A DNA stretch of 64,000 bases from assembly GCA_022402465.1 (NCBI GenBank), contig JAKRSH010000029.1, positions 3,273 through 67,272 on the forward strand, written 5' to 3'. This document shows, in pieces, positions 9,980 to 19,119 of the stretch; positions within the stretch are counted from its first letter, which is position 1, and every line of letters begins with the position of its first letter. This DNA is from Leptospiraceae bacterium (GTDB lineage Bacteria > Spirochaetota > Leptospiria > Leptospirales > Leptospiraceae). The notes below the pieces were generated by a model that saw nothing but the letters and a program-made list of their open reading frames with translations, ran no database searches and was not told the origin of the DNA. Position numbers and translations under genes: made by a program.

Positions 9980-11074
9980 ATGCCTCTAAAAATTGGAATG
10001 GATGTTAGAATGATTCAACACTCTGGTATAGGTGTTCGAATTCAAAATATCTTAGAATCTATTCGCTTCAGTAATGATTTTGAAATTTTTCTTTTTGGAG
10101 ATCCTCAAATTCTTTCTAAATACCAGATTCCCCCGAAAGCAAAAATCATTCCATATAATGCTAAAATCTATTCTATTGCTGAATGGTTCGGTCATCCTTC
10201 AATGAAAGAAATGGATTATTTAGATATTCCTCACTTTAATGTTCCCTTACGATTCATATCTAAATGCATAGTAACAATTCATGATTTGATTCCATGGGTT
10301 ATGAAAGAATACCATGGAAGTTTCATCAAAAGATTGTATTTAAGAATTGTTCTATCTAGCATAAGTTTATATGCTAAAAAGATCATAACTGTTTCAAATT
10401 ATACCAAAAATGATTTCATAAAATATTTTGGATTACCAACGAATTCTATTGAAACAATCTATAATGGTATCAATAAAAAATTATATGTAACTCAAACTTC
10501 TAAAAATATTCTCAACTTCAAAAATAAATACAAATTGCCCAAACAATATTTTCTTACTGTCGGAATAGGGAAGGGGCATAAGAATTTTGATTTTTTACTC
10601 CAAAATTTGTTAGATCTTTGGAAATCTAACTCTACGGAGATCGACTTAGTGCTTGCTGGAGCCTATGAATTTAAAGTAGAACTTCTCAATAATCTTCCAG
10701 AACAATTCAAATCTAAAGTATATTCTCTTCCGCGCATAGAAGATAAAGAAATGCCAATTATGTACCAATCTGCGGAAGCCCTCTTGTATCCTTCCTTGTA
10801 TGAGGGATTTGGATTTCCTGTTGTAGAAGCACAGTCTGTAAATTGTCCAGTGATTAGCTCGAATGCGTCTGTTCTTCCTGAGATTTTAGTAGATTCTGCC
10901 TTATTTTTTGATCCAAGGTCGAATGAAGATTTTCAAAATAAAGTTTTGGATTTCTGCAATATGACAGTTTCCAAAAAAAAGAAACTCATCCAAAAAGGTA
11001 AAACCAATTCAAATCGCTTTTCTTGGAATACTTCCGTTTCCTCAATACAAAATTTCTATCTATCCCTATTCTGA
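9980..11074 (+). CDS. Glycosyltransferase family 4 (group 1)
   Basis: This 364-residue GT-B enzyme most likely transfers a nucleotide-activated sugar to a surface polysaccharide or glycolipid. The N-terminal domain starts KIGMDVRMIQHSGIGVRIQN. The C-terminal domain has LTVGIGKGHKNFDFLL and the donor-binding signature YPSLYEGFGFPVVEAQ with E...E spacing typical of GT4. The donor and acceptor cannot be told. TTGAGAATCATT at 9958-9969, just upstream of the ATG, repeats one half of the Fur-box-like site at 11101, but the second half is missing. It stands alone between divergent acs and the Bfd-like operon. Confidence 0.92.
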   Translation: MPLKIGMDVRMIQHSGIGVRIQNILESIRFSNDFEIFLFGDPQILSKYQIPPKAKIIPYNAKIYSIAEWFGHPSMKEMDYLDIPHFNVPLRFISKCIVTIHDLIPWVMKEYHGSFIKRLYLRIVLSSISLYAKKIITVSNYTKNDFIKYFGLPTNSIETIYNGINKKLYVTQTSKNILNFKNKYKLPKQYFLTVGIGKGHKNFDFLLQNLLDLWKSNSTEIDLVLAGAYEFKVELLNNLPEQFKSKVYSLPRIEDKEMPIMYQSAEALLYPSLYEGFGFPVVEAQSVNCPVISSNASVLPEILVDSALFFDPRSNEDFQNKVLDFCNMTVSKKKKLIQKGKTNSNRFSWNTSVSSIQNFYLSLF

Positions 11075-11100
11075 AAATCAGCTTAAAATCTCTATCTTAA

Positions 11101-11117
11101 TTGAGAATCATTTTCAA
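11101..11117. promoter_or_regulatory. Fur-box-like operator
   Basis: TTGAGAATCATTTTCAA is an inverted repeat of two 8-bp arms around a central C with one mismatch. It closely resembles the Fur consensus built on GATAATGATAATCATTATC. A TTGACA-like -35 lies at 11124-11129, immediately downstream, so a bound repressor would block the promoter of the Bfd-like gene. The -10 is not clear. Confidence 0.6.
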
Positions 11118-11175
11118 TATCTATTGACAAATTTAAGAAAGCTATCAATCTTGGTTTAGTTAAGGAAATTCAAAC

Positions 11176-11358
11176 ATGATTAAGTGCCATTGTGCTGAAG
11201 TTTATTTTGACGAAATTGTTCAACTTGCCATTGAAAAAGGTAAGAATTATAAAGAAGTTATGCAAGAACTTGGTGCTTCTCAAATTTGCACTGCTTGCAG
11301 AGATGATCTAATTTCCTATTGTGAAAATAAATTAATATCTTATCTTGAACCAGCCTAG
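11176..11358 (+). CDS. Bfd-like [2Fe-2S] protein
   Basis: This 60-residue protein has a C-x-C...C-x2-C arrangement (KCHCAEV near residue 3, and ICTACRD near residue 36). Those spacings match bacterioferritin-associated ferredoxin (Bfd) and related BFD-like domains, which hold a [2Fe-2S] cluster. Bfd reduces ferritin-bound iron to release it under iron limitation. No bacterioferritin gene is nearby in the window. The Fur-box-like site upstream supports an iron-starvation role by inference. The stop overlaps the next gene's TTG start by 14 bp. Confidence 0.85.
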   Translation: MIKCHCAEVYFDEIVQLAIEKGKNYKEVMQELGASQICTACRDDLISYCENKLISYLEPA

Positions 11359-11824
11359 TTTCACTATTATAGACCAAGAACTTTTCGATTCTGTAAGCAA
11401 AAAGGCACTAGCTTCTGAACGAAAAAGATCAAATCATAATTTTCATGAATTGAGCGAAGTTTACCAAAGATTTCTCAATGTTCTTACAAAAGGAACTTAT
11501 GTTCAACCACATAGACATAAACAACCTGCCAAACCAGAATCATTTATATCACTTCAAGGCGAGCTTGGTTTTTTACTTTTTGACGAAGATGGGAATATTT
11601 CTGAGAAATTTCTATTATCTAGTAAAGGTCCAATATATGGAATTGATCTAAAGCCAGGAGTCTGGCACTCCCTTGTTTGTTTAAGCAATATTTGTGTTTG
11701 CTTCGAAGGAAAATCAGGCCCATACAATCCAACAACAGATAAAGAATTCGCAAATTTTTCATATCCAGAGGGAAGCGATGGTGCTACCTTGGAATTAAAG
11801 AAATGGGAAAAACTTTTTATTTAA
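11345..11824 (+). CDS. WbuC-family cupin-fold protein
   Basis: This 159-residue protein is a small cupin. The core is VQPHRHKQPAKPESFISLQG near residues 57-76, whose His-x-His and Glu look like metal ligands, and a late PGVWHSLV near 104 supplies a further His. The pattern matches the WbuC family of cupin metalloproteins, often linked to polysaccharide gene clusters. The substrate is unknown. It begins with TTG inside the last codons of the Bfd-like gene, which implies translational coupling, and it overlaps the start of the esterase gene by 22 bp. Confidence 0.85.
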   Translation: MNQPSFTIIDQELFDSVSKKALASERKRSNHNFHELSEVYQRFLNVLTKGTYVQPHRHKQPAKPESFISLQGELGFLLFDEDGNISEKFLLSSKGPIYGIDLKPGVWHSLVCLSNICVCFEGKSGPYNPTTDKEFANFSYPEGSDGATLELKKWEKLFI

Positions 11825-12828
11825 GCCAAATTACCTCAGCTATCAAACTAGATTCAATTTTTTCAATTTCGTTTAAGAATATTATAAGATTAAATTACAT
11901 TTTCCTTTTTTCAATATTTATGATTTATTCTTGTGCTACCAAACAAATTGTATATATTCCAGTAGATAAACATATATCAGAATCCATAATAAGTGGTGAA
12001 GATAATCGAACTTTTACTTACTATGCACCTACTTCATCTCTAAATGAAAAGTCACCTTTGCTATTTGTTCTTCATGGAGGAGGCGGTTCCGACAAAGGAA
12101 TGATGTATCTCACGAGGCTTTCAGATTTAGCCGAACAATATGGTTTTATTGTAGTTTATCCACAAGGTTATGCAAATAGGTGGAATGATGGTAGAAGTTT
12201 AGCTCATTCCATCACTGATCAAAGGAATACCAACGATATTCAATTCCTTAAAGATTTGAGAACACATTTTATATCAAAGTTTACTATCGATGAATCCAAG
12301 ATAGGAGTTGTAGGTTTATCTAACGGTGGTTTTATGGCAACTCAACTCGCCTGCAAGACCAATGGAGAATTTACTCATTTTATTTCAATAGTTGGTGGAA
12401 TGTCGGAACCAACTTTTGATAGATGCATACCAAATAAGCCACAGAATATTCTTTTAATTCAAGGTAAAAAAGATACAGTTATACCTTTTTCTGGAGGACA
12501 TGCCTTTACCCATTCAACTGAAGGTCGTATCGATTTAGGTAAAATAATTCCTTTCCATGAAACTTTAAAATACTGGTCCTTTCAAAATAAATGTACTATT
12601 TATAAAAAAGAAAAATACATTGATCATTTATCTTTAAGTACCGACTCCAACTTTAGTTTTAAATACTTAGATTGTGTTGGAAATACCATAATAGAAGGCA
12701 TAGCTATCGAAAATGGAGACCATTCATGGCCTCATGGTTACTTTTACCAAAACAAGGATAAATTTGGTTATTTAAATGAAACTATGGATGCTAGCTACAA
12801 AACAGTAGAATTCTTATATAATGACTAA
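11803..12828 (+). CDS. Lipoprotein esterase, LpqC/PHB-depolymerase-like
   Basis: This 341-residue alpha/beta hydrolase has LFVLHGGGGSDKGM (oxyanion-hole strand), VGLSNGGFMATQLA (nucleophile elbow G-x-S-x-G), a likely Asp in IQGKKDTVIP and a late His in NGDHSWPHG. This matches the LpqC/poly(3-hydroxybutyrate) depolymerase-type esterases, including feruloyl-esterase relatives. A hydrophobic segment ending FMIYSCA near residues 33-44 looks like a lipobox, so it is probably surface or periplasmic. The start at 11803 makes the leader unusually long, but no other ATG precedes the lipobox. It is the third gene of the Fur-box-preceded unit. Confidence 0.85.
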   Translation: MGKTFYLSQITSAIKLDSIFSISFKNIIRLNYIFLFSIFMIYSCATKQIVYIPVDKHISESIISGEDNRTFTYYAPTSSLNEKSPLLFVLHGGGGSDKGMMYLTRLSDLAEQYGFIVVYPQGYANRWNDGRSLAHSITDQRNTNDIQFLKDLRTHFISKFTIDESKIGVVGLSNGGFMATQLACKTNGEFTHFISIVGGMSEPTFDRCIPNKPQNILLIQGKKDTVIPFSGGHAFTHSTEGRIDLGKIIPFHETLKYWSFQNKCTIYKKEKYIDHLSLSTDSNFSFKYLDCVGNTIIEGIAIENGDHSWPHGYFYQNKDKFGYLNETMDASYKTVEFLYND

Positions 12829-12850
12829 CAATATTTAGAATAATTCAAAC

Positions 12851-12866
12851 ATACCCCCTATGGTAT
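12851..12866. promoter_or_regulatory. CsoR/CstR-family-like operator
   Basis: ATACCCCCTATGGTAT is a near-palindrome with ATACC/GGTAT arms around a C-rich centre. That is the form of CsoR-family operators, including the sulfur-sensing CstR sites ATACCCC..GGGGTAT. It sits 8 bp upstream of the -35 of a consensus promoter for a DUF2892 gene, a family often controlled by sulfide or persulfide sensors. No CsoR-family regulator gene is seen in the window. Confidence 0.5.
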
Positions 12867-12874
12867 AAATTTTA

Positions 12875-12902
12875 TTGACATTTTTTTTCCTTTTTCTATA
12901 AT
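12875..12902 (+). promoter_or_regulatory. Consensus sigma-70 promoter of the DUF2892 operon
   Basis: TTGACA at 12875-12880 and TATAAT at 12897-12902 are separated by 16 bp, and AAGGAG follows at 12908-12913 before the ATG at 12924. It is the best consensus promoter noticed in the window. Confidence 0.8.
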
Positions 12903-12923
12903 GAATAAAAGGAGTTTTTACTT

Positions 12924-13124
12924 ATGATGAAAAATATGGGAACTATTGATAGAGTAATCCGCGGTGTAGGAGCCTTAGTTGTAGCTGGTTTGTATTTTGC
13001 TGGAATTCTATCAGGTACTATCGCAATTGCTTTAGGAGTTGTTGGAATTATATTTCTAGCAACAAGCTTGGTAGGAACTTGTCCAGCTTATTTACCTTTC
13101 AAACTTTCTACCAAAGGAAAATAG
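12924..13124 (+). CDS. DUF2892-family small membrane protein
   Basis: This 66-residue protein has two transmembrane helices near residues 14-31 and 34-52, with the family pattern NMGTIDRVIRGVGA at the start and GTCPAYLPF near the end. DUF2892 domains also occur fused to rhodanese in YgaP-type sulfurtransferases, where the helices form a membrane anchor. The conserved Cys in GTCPAY is present. Function is not established for the stand-alone form. ATG codons at 12924 and 12927 both follow the AAGGAG site. The next gene starts 1 nt after the stop. Confidence 0.88.
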   Translation: MMKNMGTIDRVIRGVGALVVAGLYFAGILSGTIAIALGVVGIIFLATSLVGTCPAYLPFKLSTKGK

Positions 13125-13125
13125 A

Positions 13126-13695
13126 TTGAAATTGGTATGCTTTGGCACCCTATTTAGGGTGTCTTTTCTCTCTTTCCTAATTCTCTCCTGCGCAACTAAA
13201 GTAGATGAAAATCTGTACCGAACAAAAACACAGTCTGTTGTAAATGTATTCAAAACTGAATTACAATCTAATTTACTAAAAGCAGTTCAAGAAAGAGGTG
13301 CTGAAAATTCAATTGAAGTCTGTTCTGAAATTTCACCAAACATAGAAGCAAAAATATCATCCGAAAACAATCTGCAAATTCGAAGGGTCTCTGAAAAATT
13401 TCGAAACCCTAACCATGAACCAGATGCTTGGGAGAAAAAGGTTCTTCAGAAATGGACAGATGATTTAAAAAATGGAAAGAAGCTCGCGGTATACTCTGAG
13501 ATTCAAAACGCAGAATACAGAATCATGAATCCTATTGTCCTGGATAATCCCAACTGTTTGCAATGCCACGGAGGCGTCGGTGAAATAAAACAAGGAACCC
13601 TAAAGAAAATCCAAGATAAATACCCAAATGATAAAGCCCAAGATTATAAATTAGGTGAGCTTAGAGGCGCATTTTCTTCAAGATGGAAGATTTAA
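13126..13695 (+). CDS. DUF3365-family c-type-heme-binding lipoprotein
   Basis: This 189-residue protein starts with TTG and a leader ending LSFLILSCATK, a lipobox. The mature part matches the DUF3365 (Tll0287-like) domain: an N-terminal helical region, then RRVSEKFRNPNHEPDAWEKK, and a CLQCHG heme-c attachment motif (C-x2-C-H) near residue 148. Such domains sense or carry heme and redox signals outside the cytoplasm. It directly follows the DUF2892 gene under one promoter, which suggests a periplasmic redox or sulfur role (inference). Its end overlaps the convergent MFS gene by 18 bp. Confidence 0.87.
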   Translation: MKLVCFGTLFRVSFLSFLILSCATKVDENLYRTKTQSVVNVFKTELQSNLLKAVQERGAENSIEVCSEISPNIEAKISSENNLQIRRVSEKFRNPNHEPDAWEKKVLQKWTDDLKNGKKLAVYSEIQNAEYRIMNPIVLDNPNCLQCHGGVGEIKQGTLKKIQDKYPNDKAQDYKLGELRGAFSSRWKI

Positions 13696-14886
13696 TTTTT
13701 TATCAGCAATTTTTAAATCTGTAAGGATAATCCATCCAAGTAAGCCCATTGCTAGTGCGACAATTCCTGATACAATAAATACATTTACCAATCCTATCTT
13801 ATCTGCCAAAAACCCATAGCCAAGTCCACTTAAGGCAGGTGTAAGCAGAAAAACTAGAGAAAAGTAACTCATGACTCGTCCCCTTAAATTATTCGGTGTA
13901 GCCGCTTGAATGATTGAAGGGACAAATGAAGTTATTGTCCCAAGAAACAAACCTGCTATAAACAGAACAGACATAGACAAGATTGGATTTGTAATTGTTG
14001 CTATCACTACCATCAAAATTCCAGAAAGTGAAATTGATAAAAGGATACATTTTCCACGACCTATTAACTTTGCTATGCTTAGAGAAAATAAAGATCCTAG
14101 TAATAAACCTAGACCTAGCATTCCCATGAGAGTTCCTCTTTCCTTCTCATTTAGATTGAGTATTTCTTTTGCAAAATCAGGTAAGAGAACTTGAATGACA
14201 CCTACAATAAACATTCCAAAAAACATAGCGATCAAAGATTGATTTACAAGCTTTTCTTTTTTAACAAAATTAAAAGATTCAATGAGTGCTTCCTTGCGGT
14301 GTGGGTGATTATGAACTTTTTCATGAGGAATAGGAATAAGAGAAAGTATCATAGCACTCAAGAAATAAATAGAACCTGTAACCATTAGTAAAGTTGCATA
14401 TGAAAATTGCTCTCGTATAATTCCTGAAATCACTGGAGAGAGAGCAAATCCAAAAAGAATAATAAAATTTAGTATAACAGTATTTTTTGCAATTTTATCA
14501 TGAGGTACCAATTCACCAAGAACTGCAAACCTTCCAGGCATAATAAATGTCATAGCTATTCCATTTGCAAAAGCAAAGAAATACAAAATTTCTTTATTCG
14601 AAGAATCTAGATACCCAAGATAGGTTAATAAACCTGGAAAAAAACCACAGGAAGCGGTGACTAATTGACTCAAAAATAGGATTAATTTTCTTGAATACTT
14701 ATCTAAAACAAATCCTGCACGAAAGGAAAAGAGTAAGAATGGTAAATAAGCAATAAAGAATACTGTCGAAGCAAATGATTTATCTTCAGAAAGTGAATGG
14801 CTAAAAATTACAATAGCATAATTGAACATATTTCCAGCTAAAAGTCCGAAAAATGCAGAGAAAAAATAGATTTTGTCTTTAGTCAT
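13678..14886 (-). CDS. MFS transporter
   Basis: This 402-residue protein has about 12 hydrophobic segments typical of the major facilitator superfamily. The loop between helices 2 and 3 reads AGFVLDKYSRKLIL, a version of the family's G-x3-D-x2-GRR motif. The overall pattern, with MSYFSLVFLLTPALSGLGYG late in the protein, resembles the EntS-like MFS exporters. The substrate is unknown. AAGGA precedes the ATG. It runs in the same direction as the antiporter upstream, with a 13 bp gap, so the two may be co-transcribed. Confidence 0.9.
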   Translation of the reverse strand: MTKDKIYFFSAFFGLLAGNMFNYAIVIFSHSLSEDKSFASTVFFIAYLPFLLFSFRAGFVLDKYSRKLILFLSQLVTASCGFFPGLLTYLGYLDSSNKEILYFFAFANGIAMTFIMPGRFAVLGELVPHDKIAKNTVILNFIILFGFALSPVISGIIREQFSYATLLMVTGSIYFLSAMILSLIPIPHEKVHNHPHRKEALIESFNFVKKEKLVNQSLIAMFFGMFIVGVIQVLLPDFAKEILNLNEKERGTLMGMLGLGLLLGSLFSLSIAKLIGRGKCILLSISLSGILMVVIATITNPILSMSVLFIAGLFLGTITSFVPSIIQAATPNNLRGRVMSYFSLVFLLTPALSGLGYGFLADKIGLVNVFIVSGIVALAMGLLGWIILTDLKIADKKLNLPS

Positions 14887-14899
14887 AAATTCCTTAGTT

Positions 14900-17023
14900 T
14901 CATTTAAATTGAATAATCAAAAAGGAAGAATTTAAATTGAATAATTCAATTTCCAAAAATTCTTCTCTTTCCTTCCAAAGCTCGAGTTCAACCAAAACCA
15001 ATTGATAATCTTTGAAATCGTCATGCTTTAAAGTAGTAAATTGAGATATGGTCATTTGTTTTATAGTTCGACCATGAACTTTTTGTAAATAATAAGATAA
15101 CTTTTCAAATCCTAATGAGTTGGTTGTTTTCTTTAAAATAAGAACCTTTTTAATTTTATCTAAGCCATTATCTAATAAGACTCCAACATTGCAAGGAGCG
15201 TAATTTAGAATAGAACGAATTTTTCCTCCGAGAATATTTTTTGTAAACAGTGATTTGGCGGCACCTATAAATAAAAATCTAGAATTTGTTTTCTTGGCTT
15301 GGTTCAAAATTTCATAAGTTACATTCTCTGTTGTTTTGTGAACCATTTCTAGATTTAAATTTAAATGACTCATTAAATCTTCAATATCAGAAAAAGATTT
15401 TCTTTTGTATTCAGCCTCTTCTTCTGGTGAAAGGATTTCAGTTGGAGTAATATGTATTGCTGTTAATTGAGTTTTATCTCGATAAGATGAAAAAAGAAAA
15501 TCGGAAAGTTTTATTAAGGCTACACCCATAGAAGCTTGTCCGAAAGAGATTAGTATTTTTCTGAAAGCTTCAAGAGGTTGTTTTGAATCATCATCAAAAA
15601 AATTCGATTGAATGTATTTTAATAAAGGTTTAGTAATTAAAGTAGTAGCAATGGTCATTACAACTAAGGCTGAATATAAAACCTTATCAATAATCCCCAA
15701 TTGGTAACCTATGTTGATAACGATTAATTCCATAATTCCACGAGTATTCATTAACGTTCCTAAACTCAATGAATCTCTCCAACTCATTCCCATTGCTCTT
15801 GAGGTAAGAGATGCTACAGAAAATTTGCTCAATATAGAAACAAAAGTTACAACACAGAGTAAAATGAGATTGTTTTGTTTAGAAAAGATCGTTAAATCGG
15901 TTGCTAAACCCATGGATGCAAAAAATAAAGGGAGTAGGAATACTAATGCAATGTAATCAACTCTTTCAGAAATTAAATCTTTTAACTTCTGATCGGACGG
16001 CATGATTACTCCTGCAAAAAATGCTCCTATAAGTACATGAAGTCCAATTAAATCAGTCAGGAAAGCCGAACTAAATAATGTAAGAAAAACAATAGCCATA
16101 GCCGATTTTGTTAAATTTTCTCTGCTAACATATATTTCACTTAAGCGCTTAAGGAAAGGATGTATTACAAAAATCATAATTAATGTGTAAATTATAGATA
16201 AAGCTATTGTTAGGAAAATGCTATTGAAACTAGATGACTTTATTAAAATAATAAGTATAGATAGAAAAAACCAAACTATAATATTTCCAAAAGCGGCTGT
16301 GCTAAGTGCAATATGTCCTAGATTGCTATTGGATAAACCTTTTTCATTTAAAATTCTAGCTAACAAAGGATAAGCTGTAATTGTGATAGCTATTCCAAGG
16401 AAGAAAGAAAATTCAAAAAATCCTATGTGAGTTGGCGCAAAATCTTTATAAAAAAAATAAGCCAAAACTACTCCGGAAATAAATGGAATCAAAATCAGGG
16501 AATGGCTTATTAGTTTAATAGACTGTGATTTTTTAAAAACGAAAACAAAGTCTATCTGCATTCCAATTACAAACATAAAGAGAATAAGACCTAACTCACT
16601 TAAGGATTTTAAAATTAAAGCTTGTGAACCAATACCAATAAATAAAAATTCATAAAATCCTGGAAAAAAAAATCCAAAAACAGATGGTCCAATAAAGACT
16701 CCTGCAAGTATTTCACCTAATACGGTAGGTTGGCCTAGTCTTCTAAAAAAAAGTCCAACTATTCTAGAAATCAAAAGAACAAGTATTATAAGAAAAAGCG
16801 TTTTAGAAAGAGGATGCTCAGCATTTTTAAGAATATCGGAATAAACCGTCTCAATTGAAAACTCTTCATTTATGAAAAACATTGGACTAAGAGCAATATT
16901 TAATTCTGGTTGATTCGATATTTTACTTTTTTCTAAAGAATTCCCTTGTTGAAGAACGTAACCAAGAGAGACGAAGGTTAAAATAAAAAGAAATGTATAT
17001 AAAATTCTATTTCGGTTAGTCAT
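14900..17023 (-). CDS. CPA2-type monovalent cation:proton antiporter with USP-like tail
   Basis: This 707-residue protein has an N-terminal helix, then about 12 transmembrane segments of a Na+/H+ exchanger domain near residues 75-470. Key patterns are RRLGQPTVLGEILAGVFIGP, the discontinuous-helix ITITAYPLLARIL and LIGAFFAGVIMPSD. The C-terminal cytoplasmic part near 480-707 looks like a universal-stress-protein fold (FLFIGAAKSLF, CNVGVLLDNG), as seen in several CPA2 antiporters. It would exchange Na+ or K+ for H+. The ion cannot be told. No clear Shine-Dalgarno is seen before the ATG. Confidence 0.9.
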   Translation of the reverse strand: MTNRNRILYTFLFILTFVSLGYVLQQGNSLEKSKISNQPELNIALSPMFFINEEFSIETVYSDILKNAEHPLSKTLFLIILVLLISRIVGLFFRRLGQPTVLGEILAGVFIGPSVFGFFFPGFYEFLFIGIGSQALILKSLSELGLILFMFVIGMQIDFVFVFKKSQSIKLISHSLILIPFISGVVLAYFFYKDFAPTHIGFFEFSFFLGIAITITAYPLLARILNEKGLSNSNLGHIALSTAAFGNIIVWFFLSILIILIKSSSFNSIFLTIALSIIYTLIMIFVIHPFLKRLSEIYVSRENLTKSAMAIVFLTLFSSAFLTDLIGLHVLIGAFFAGVIMPSDQKLKDLISERVDYIALVFLLPLFFASMGLATDLTIFSKQNNLILLCVVTFVSILSKFSVASLTSRAMGMSWRDSLSLGTLMNTRGIMELIVINIGYQLGIIDKVLYSALVVMTIATTLITKPLLKYIQSNFFDDDSKQPLEAFRKILISFGQASMGVALIKLSDFLFSSYRDKTQLTAIHITPTEILSPEEEAEYKRKSFSDIEDLMSHLNLNLEMVHKTTENVTYEILNQAKKTNSRFLFIGAAKSLFTKNILGGKIRSILNYAPCNVGVLLDNGLDKIKKVLILKKTTNSLGFEKLSYYLQKVHGRTIKQMTISQFTTLKHDDFKDYQLVLVELELWKEREEFLEIELFNLNSSFLIIQFK

Positions 17024-17070
17024 GCTAATGTCTTAGTCTTTCATATTTCTTGGCGTGAAGTGTTTGAATA

Positions 17071-18174
17071 TCATTTTTTCTTTAAATGGACTAAAACTTC
17101 GTAATGTGGAGTTCTTGGGAAAAAATCAAAAAGTACAGTTTGATCTATAAAATAACCACTATTTGAATAGTTTAGGAATTTTAAATCCCTTCCTAGAGTC
17201 ATAGAGTCGCAACTAGAATATACAATCTCTTTTGGTTTATAATTTAATATACCATGTAATACTTTTTCACTTAAACCAGCCCTTGCAGGATTCAAAACCC
17301 AAATAGTTTCTTCTCTATTATCAATATCTGGAAAATTCTTGCTTAAATCTATAGCTTTGTATTTAAAATTTTTAAGATTTTTAGGTTCCGCATTCATCCG
17401 TGCATAGCGTACAGAATTTTCTACTAACTCAAAACCTTCCAGAGAGGCAATTCTTTCACTTGCATAAATTCCGATCATTCCTACTCCACAATAAAATTCT
17501 ATTATATGATTCTTTGTTTTTTTTGGTAATAAAGTTTTAATTTTTTCTAACCAAGGTTGTAGAAGATATTGATTGGTCTGCATAAAACCATTTTTGGGAA
17601 TTTTAAAAAGGTAATCTTCGATTTGGATTATGGTTTCTTCTTTTGAATAATCGATAAAATTGGATTGTGAAAGCCTGAATTTAATTTCTTCTTTGTATTT
17701 TTGATTTTTTCGTATGGGTGGAAACCTCAATTTTAAATCTAAATTTAAACAGCCTATATTTTTCAAATTTACTATCTCATTTGAAAAACTTTTATAAAAT
17801 CCAATTGAGTCTGCTTCTCTTTTCCATTGAACATTGTTTCTATAATGCTTAGGTTTTGAAGTAATGACTTCAATAAGATTTGGTTCTATATTGAGAGATC
17901 GCGCTAATTCATCTCTCTTAAGTTGTATCTCCTCTTCATAACTTATATTTCTAAAACTACATCCACCACAAATAGGAAAAACTTTGCAATCTGTGGTAAT
18001 GGAATAATTCGATGCAAAAATTACTTTAGAAGTAATTCTTTCAATTGTGAAATTACCTTCTATGTTAGGAATTCCTCCTCTTAGGAAAAATGTTTTTCCT
18101 AAGAAATGCGAAATTGTATAACCATTATCAACCCATTTTGTAGGGGTTAAAGGAAGAATATCACCAAGATTCAT
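17071..18174 (-). CDS. RNA m5U methyltransferase, TrmA/RlmD family
   Basis: This 367-residue enzyme has an N-terminal cluster of cysteines, DCKVFPICGGCSF near residues 62-74, as in the [4Fe-4S]-binding RlmD/RumA proteins. The C-terminal SAM domain shows EFYCGVGMIGIYAS (motif I), VLNPARAGLS (DPPR-like, here N-P-A-R) and the catalytic IVYSSCDSMTLGRD. It methylates a uridine C5 in rRNA or tRNA using S-adenosylmethionine. Whether the target is 23S rRNA or tRNA cannot be told. The protein is somewhat shorter than E. coli RlmD (about 430), with a short TRAM region. Confidence 0.9.
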   Translation of the reverse strand: MNLGDILPLTPTKWVDNGYTISHFLGKTFFLRGGIPNIEGNFTIERITSKVIFASNYSITTDCKVFPICGGCSFRNISYEEEIQLKRDELARSLNIEPNLIEVITSKPKHYRNNVQWKREADSIGFYKSFSNEIVNLKNIGCLNLDLKLRFPPIRKNQKYKEEIKFRLSQSNFIDYSKEETIIQIEDYLFKIPKNGFMQTNQYLLQPWLEKIKTLLPKKTKNHIIEFYCGVGMIGIYASERIASLEGFELVENSVRYARMNAEPKNLKNFKYKAIDLSKNFPDIDNREETIWVLNPARAGLSEKVLHGILNYKPKEIVYSSCDSMTLGRDLKFLNYSNSGYFIDQTVLFDFFPRTPHYEVLVHLKKK

Positions 18175-18741
18175 ATTTTCTTTACTTTTTCTTGGTATGA
18201 TAATAATGAAAAGATATTATTTTATACTTAGATTTAGAATTTTTAAACTTACACAGATCTAAGTTGACACCATGTTTATATTAACATATTGAAATAATAT
18301 TTATTGATTAAATAAACTATGAAGAAATCCAAAAATAATTTTATTATTTTGTCTATCAGTTTTTAGAAACAAATATTAAAGATGAAATAATTTCTATAAA
18401 CAAATTTATGCTCAAATAAATAAGAAATATAGTTTTCTTTGAAACACATTTAGAACCTTAATTAAGACTAAATGGTGTTATGGAATAAATTAGAGATAAT
18501 TAAAGAAGCTTGGAAGGAAAAATTTTCTTTTGATCTAATTTTAGCTGATTACTTTGAAGCATTCTGAGAAATTGTTACAATGTGCTTTGAAAATCCATTT
18601 GTGTCACATTAGGATTTCAGGTTGGGATTACAGCAGCTCTAAATCCAAGATTCCGTAAGTTTACAATTTTTAGTTCAAAAGTCACTTCGTTGCAGAATTC
18701 AATTGACCATGCACCCCCTTTCAAAAAAATGAGTAAAGCTA
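18175..18741. other. AT-rich gene-poor interval
   Basis: About 570 bp without a convincing gene. Short frames exist: 15 codons beginning ATGAAGAAATCC at 18319 and 31 codons at 18472-18567 (starting MVLWNKLEII). Neither has a Shine-Dalgarno site or a recognisable domain. They may be remnants of decayed genes. No tRNA, riboswitch or terminator is clear. The interval ends at the tRNA-Ser pair. Confidence 0.5.
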
Positions 18742-18825
<84 letters not shown>

Positions 18826-18836
18826 ACGCTAATTCC

Positions 18837-18924
<88 letters not shown>

Positions 18925-19119
18925 ATTTCCAAAATTTTTATTCAAGCCAACCACAAATTTAAAATAAGACATTACAAAAATATATTCATATAATCTTTTC
19001 CTATAATTCTTTGCATCTTTCCTATCAAAAATATAATTTAAATTTTCGATAATATAAATAATTAATTGACTTATTGATAGTAAAATATCATTTAACTCAT
19101 AGTCAAATTCTCTAAGTCA

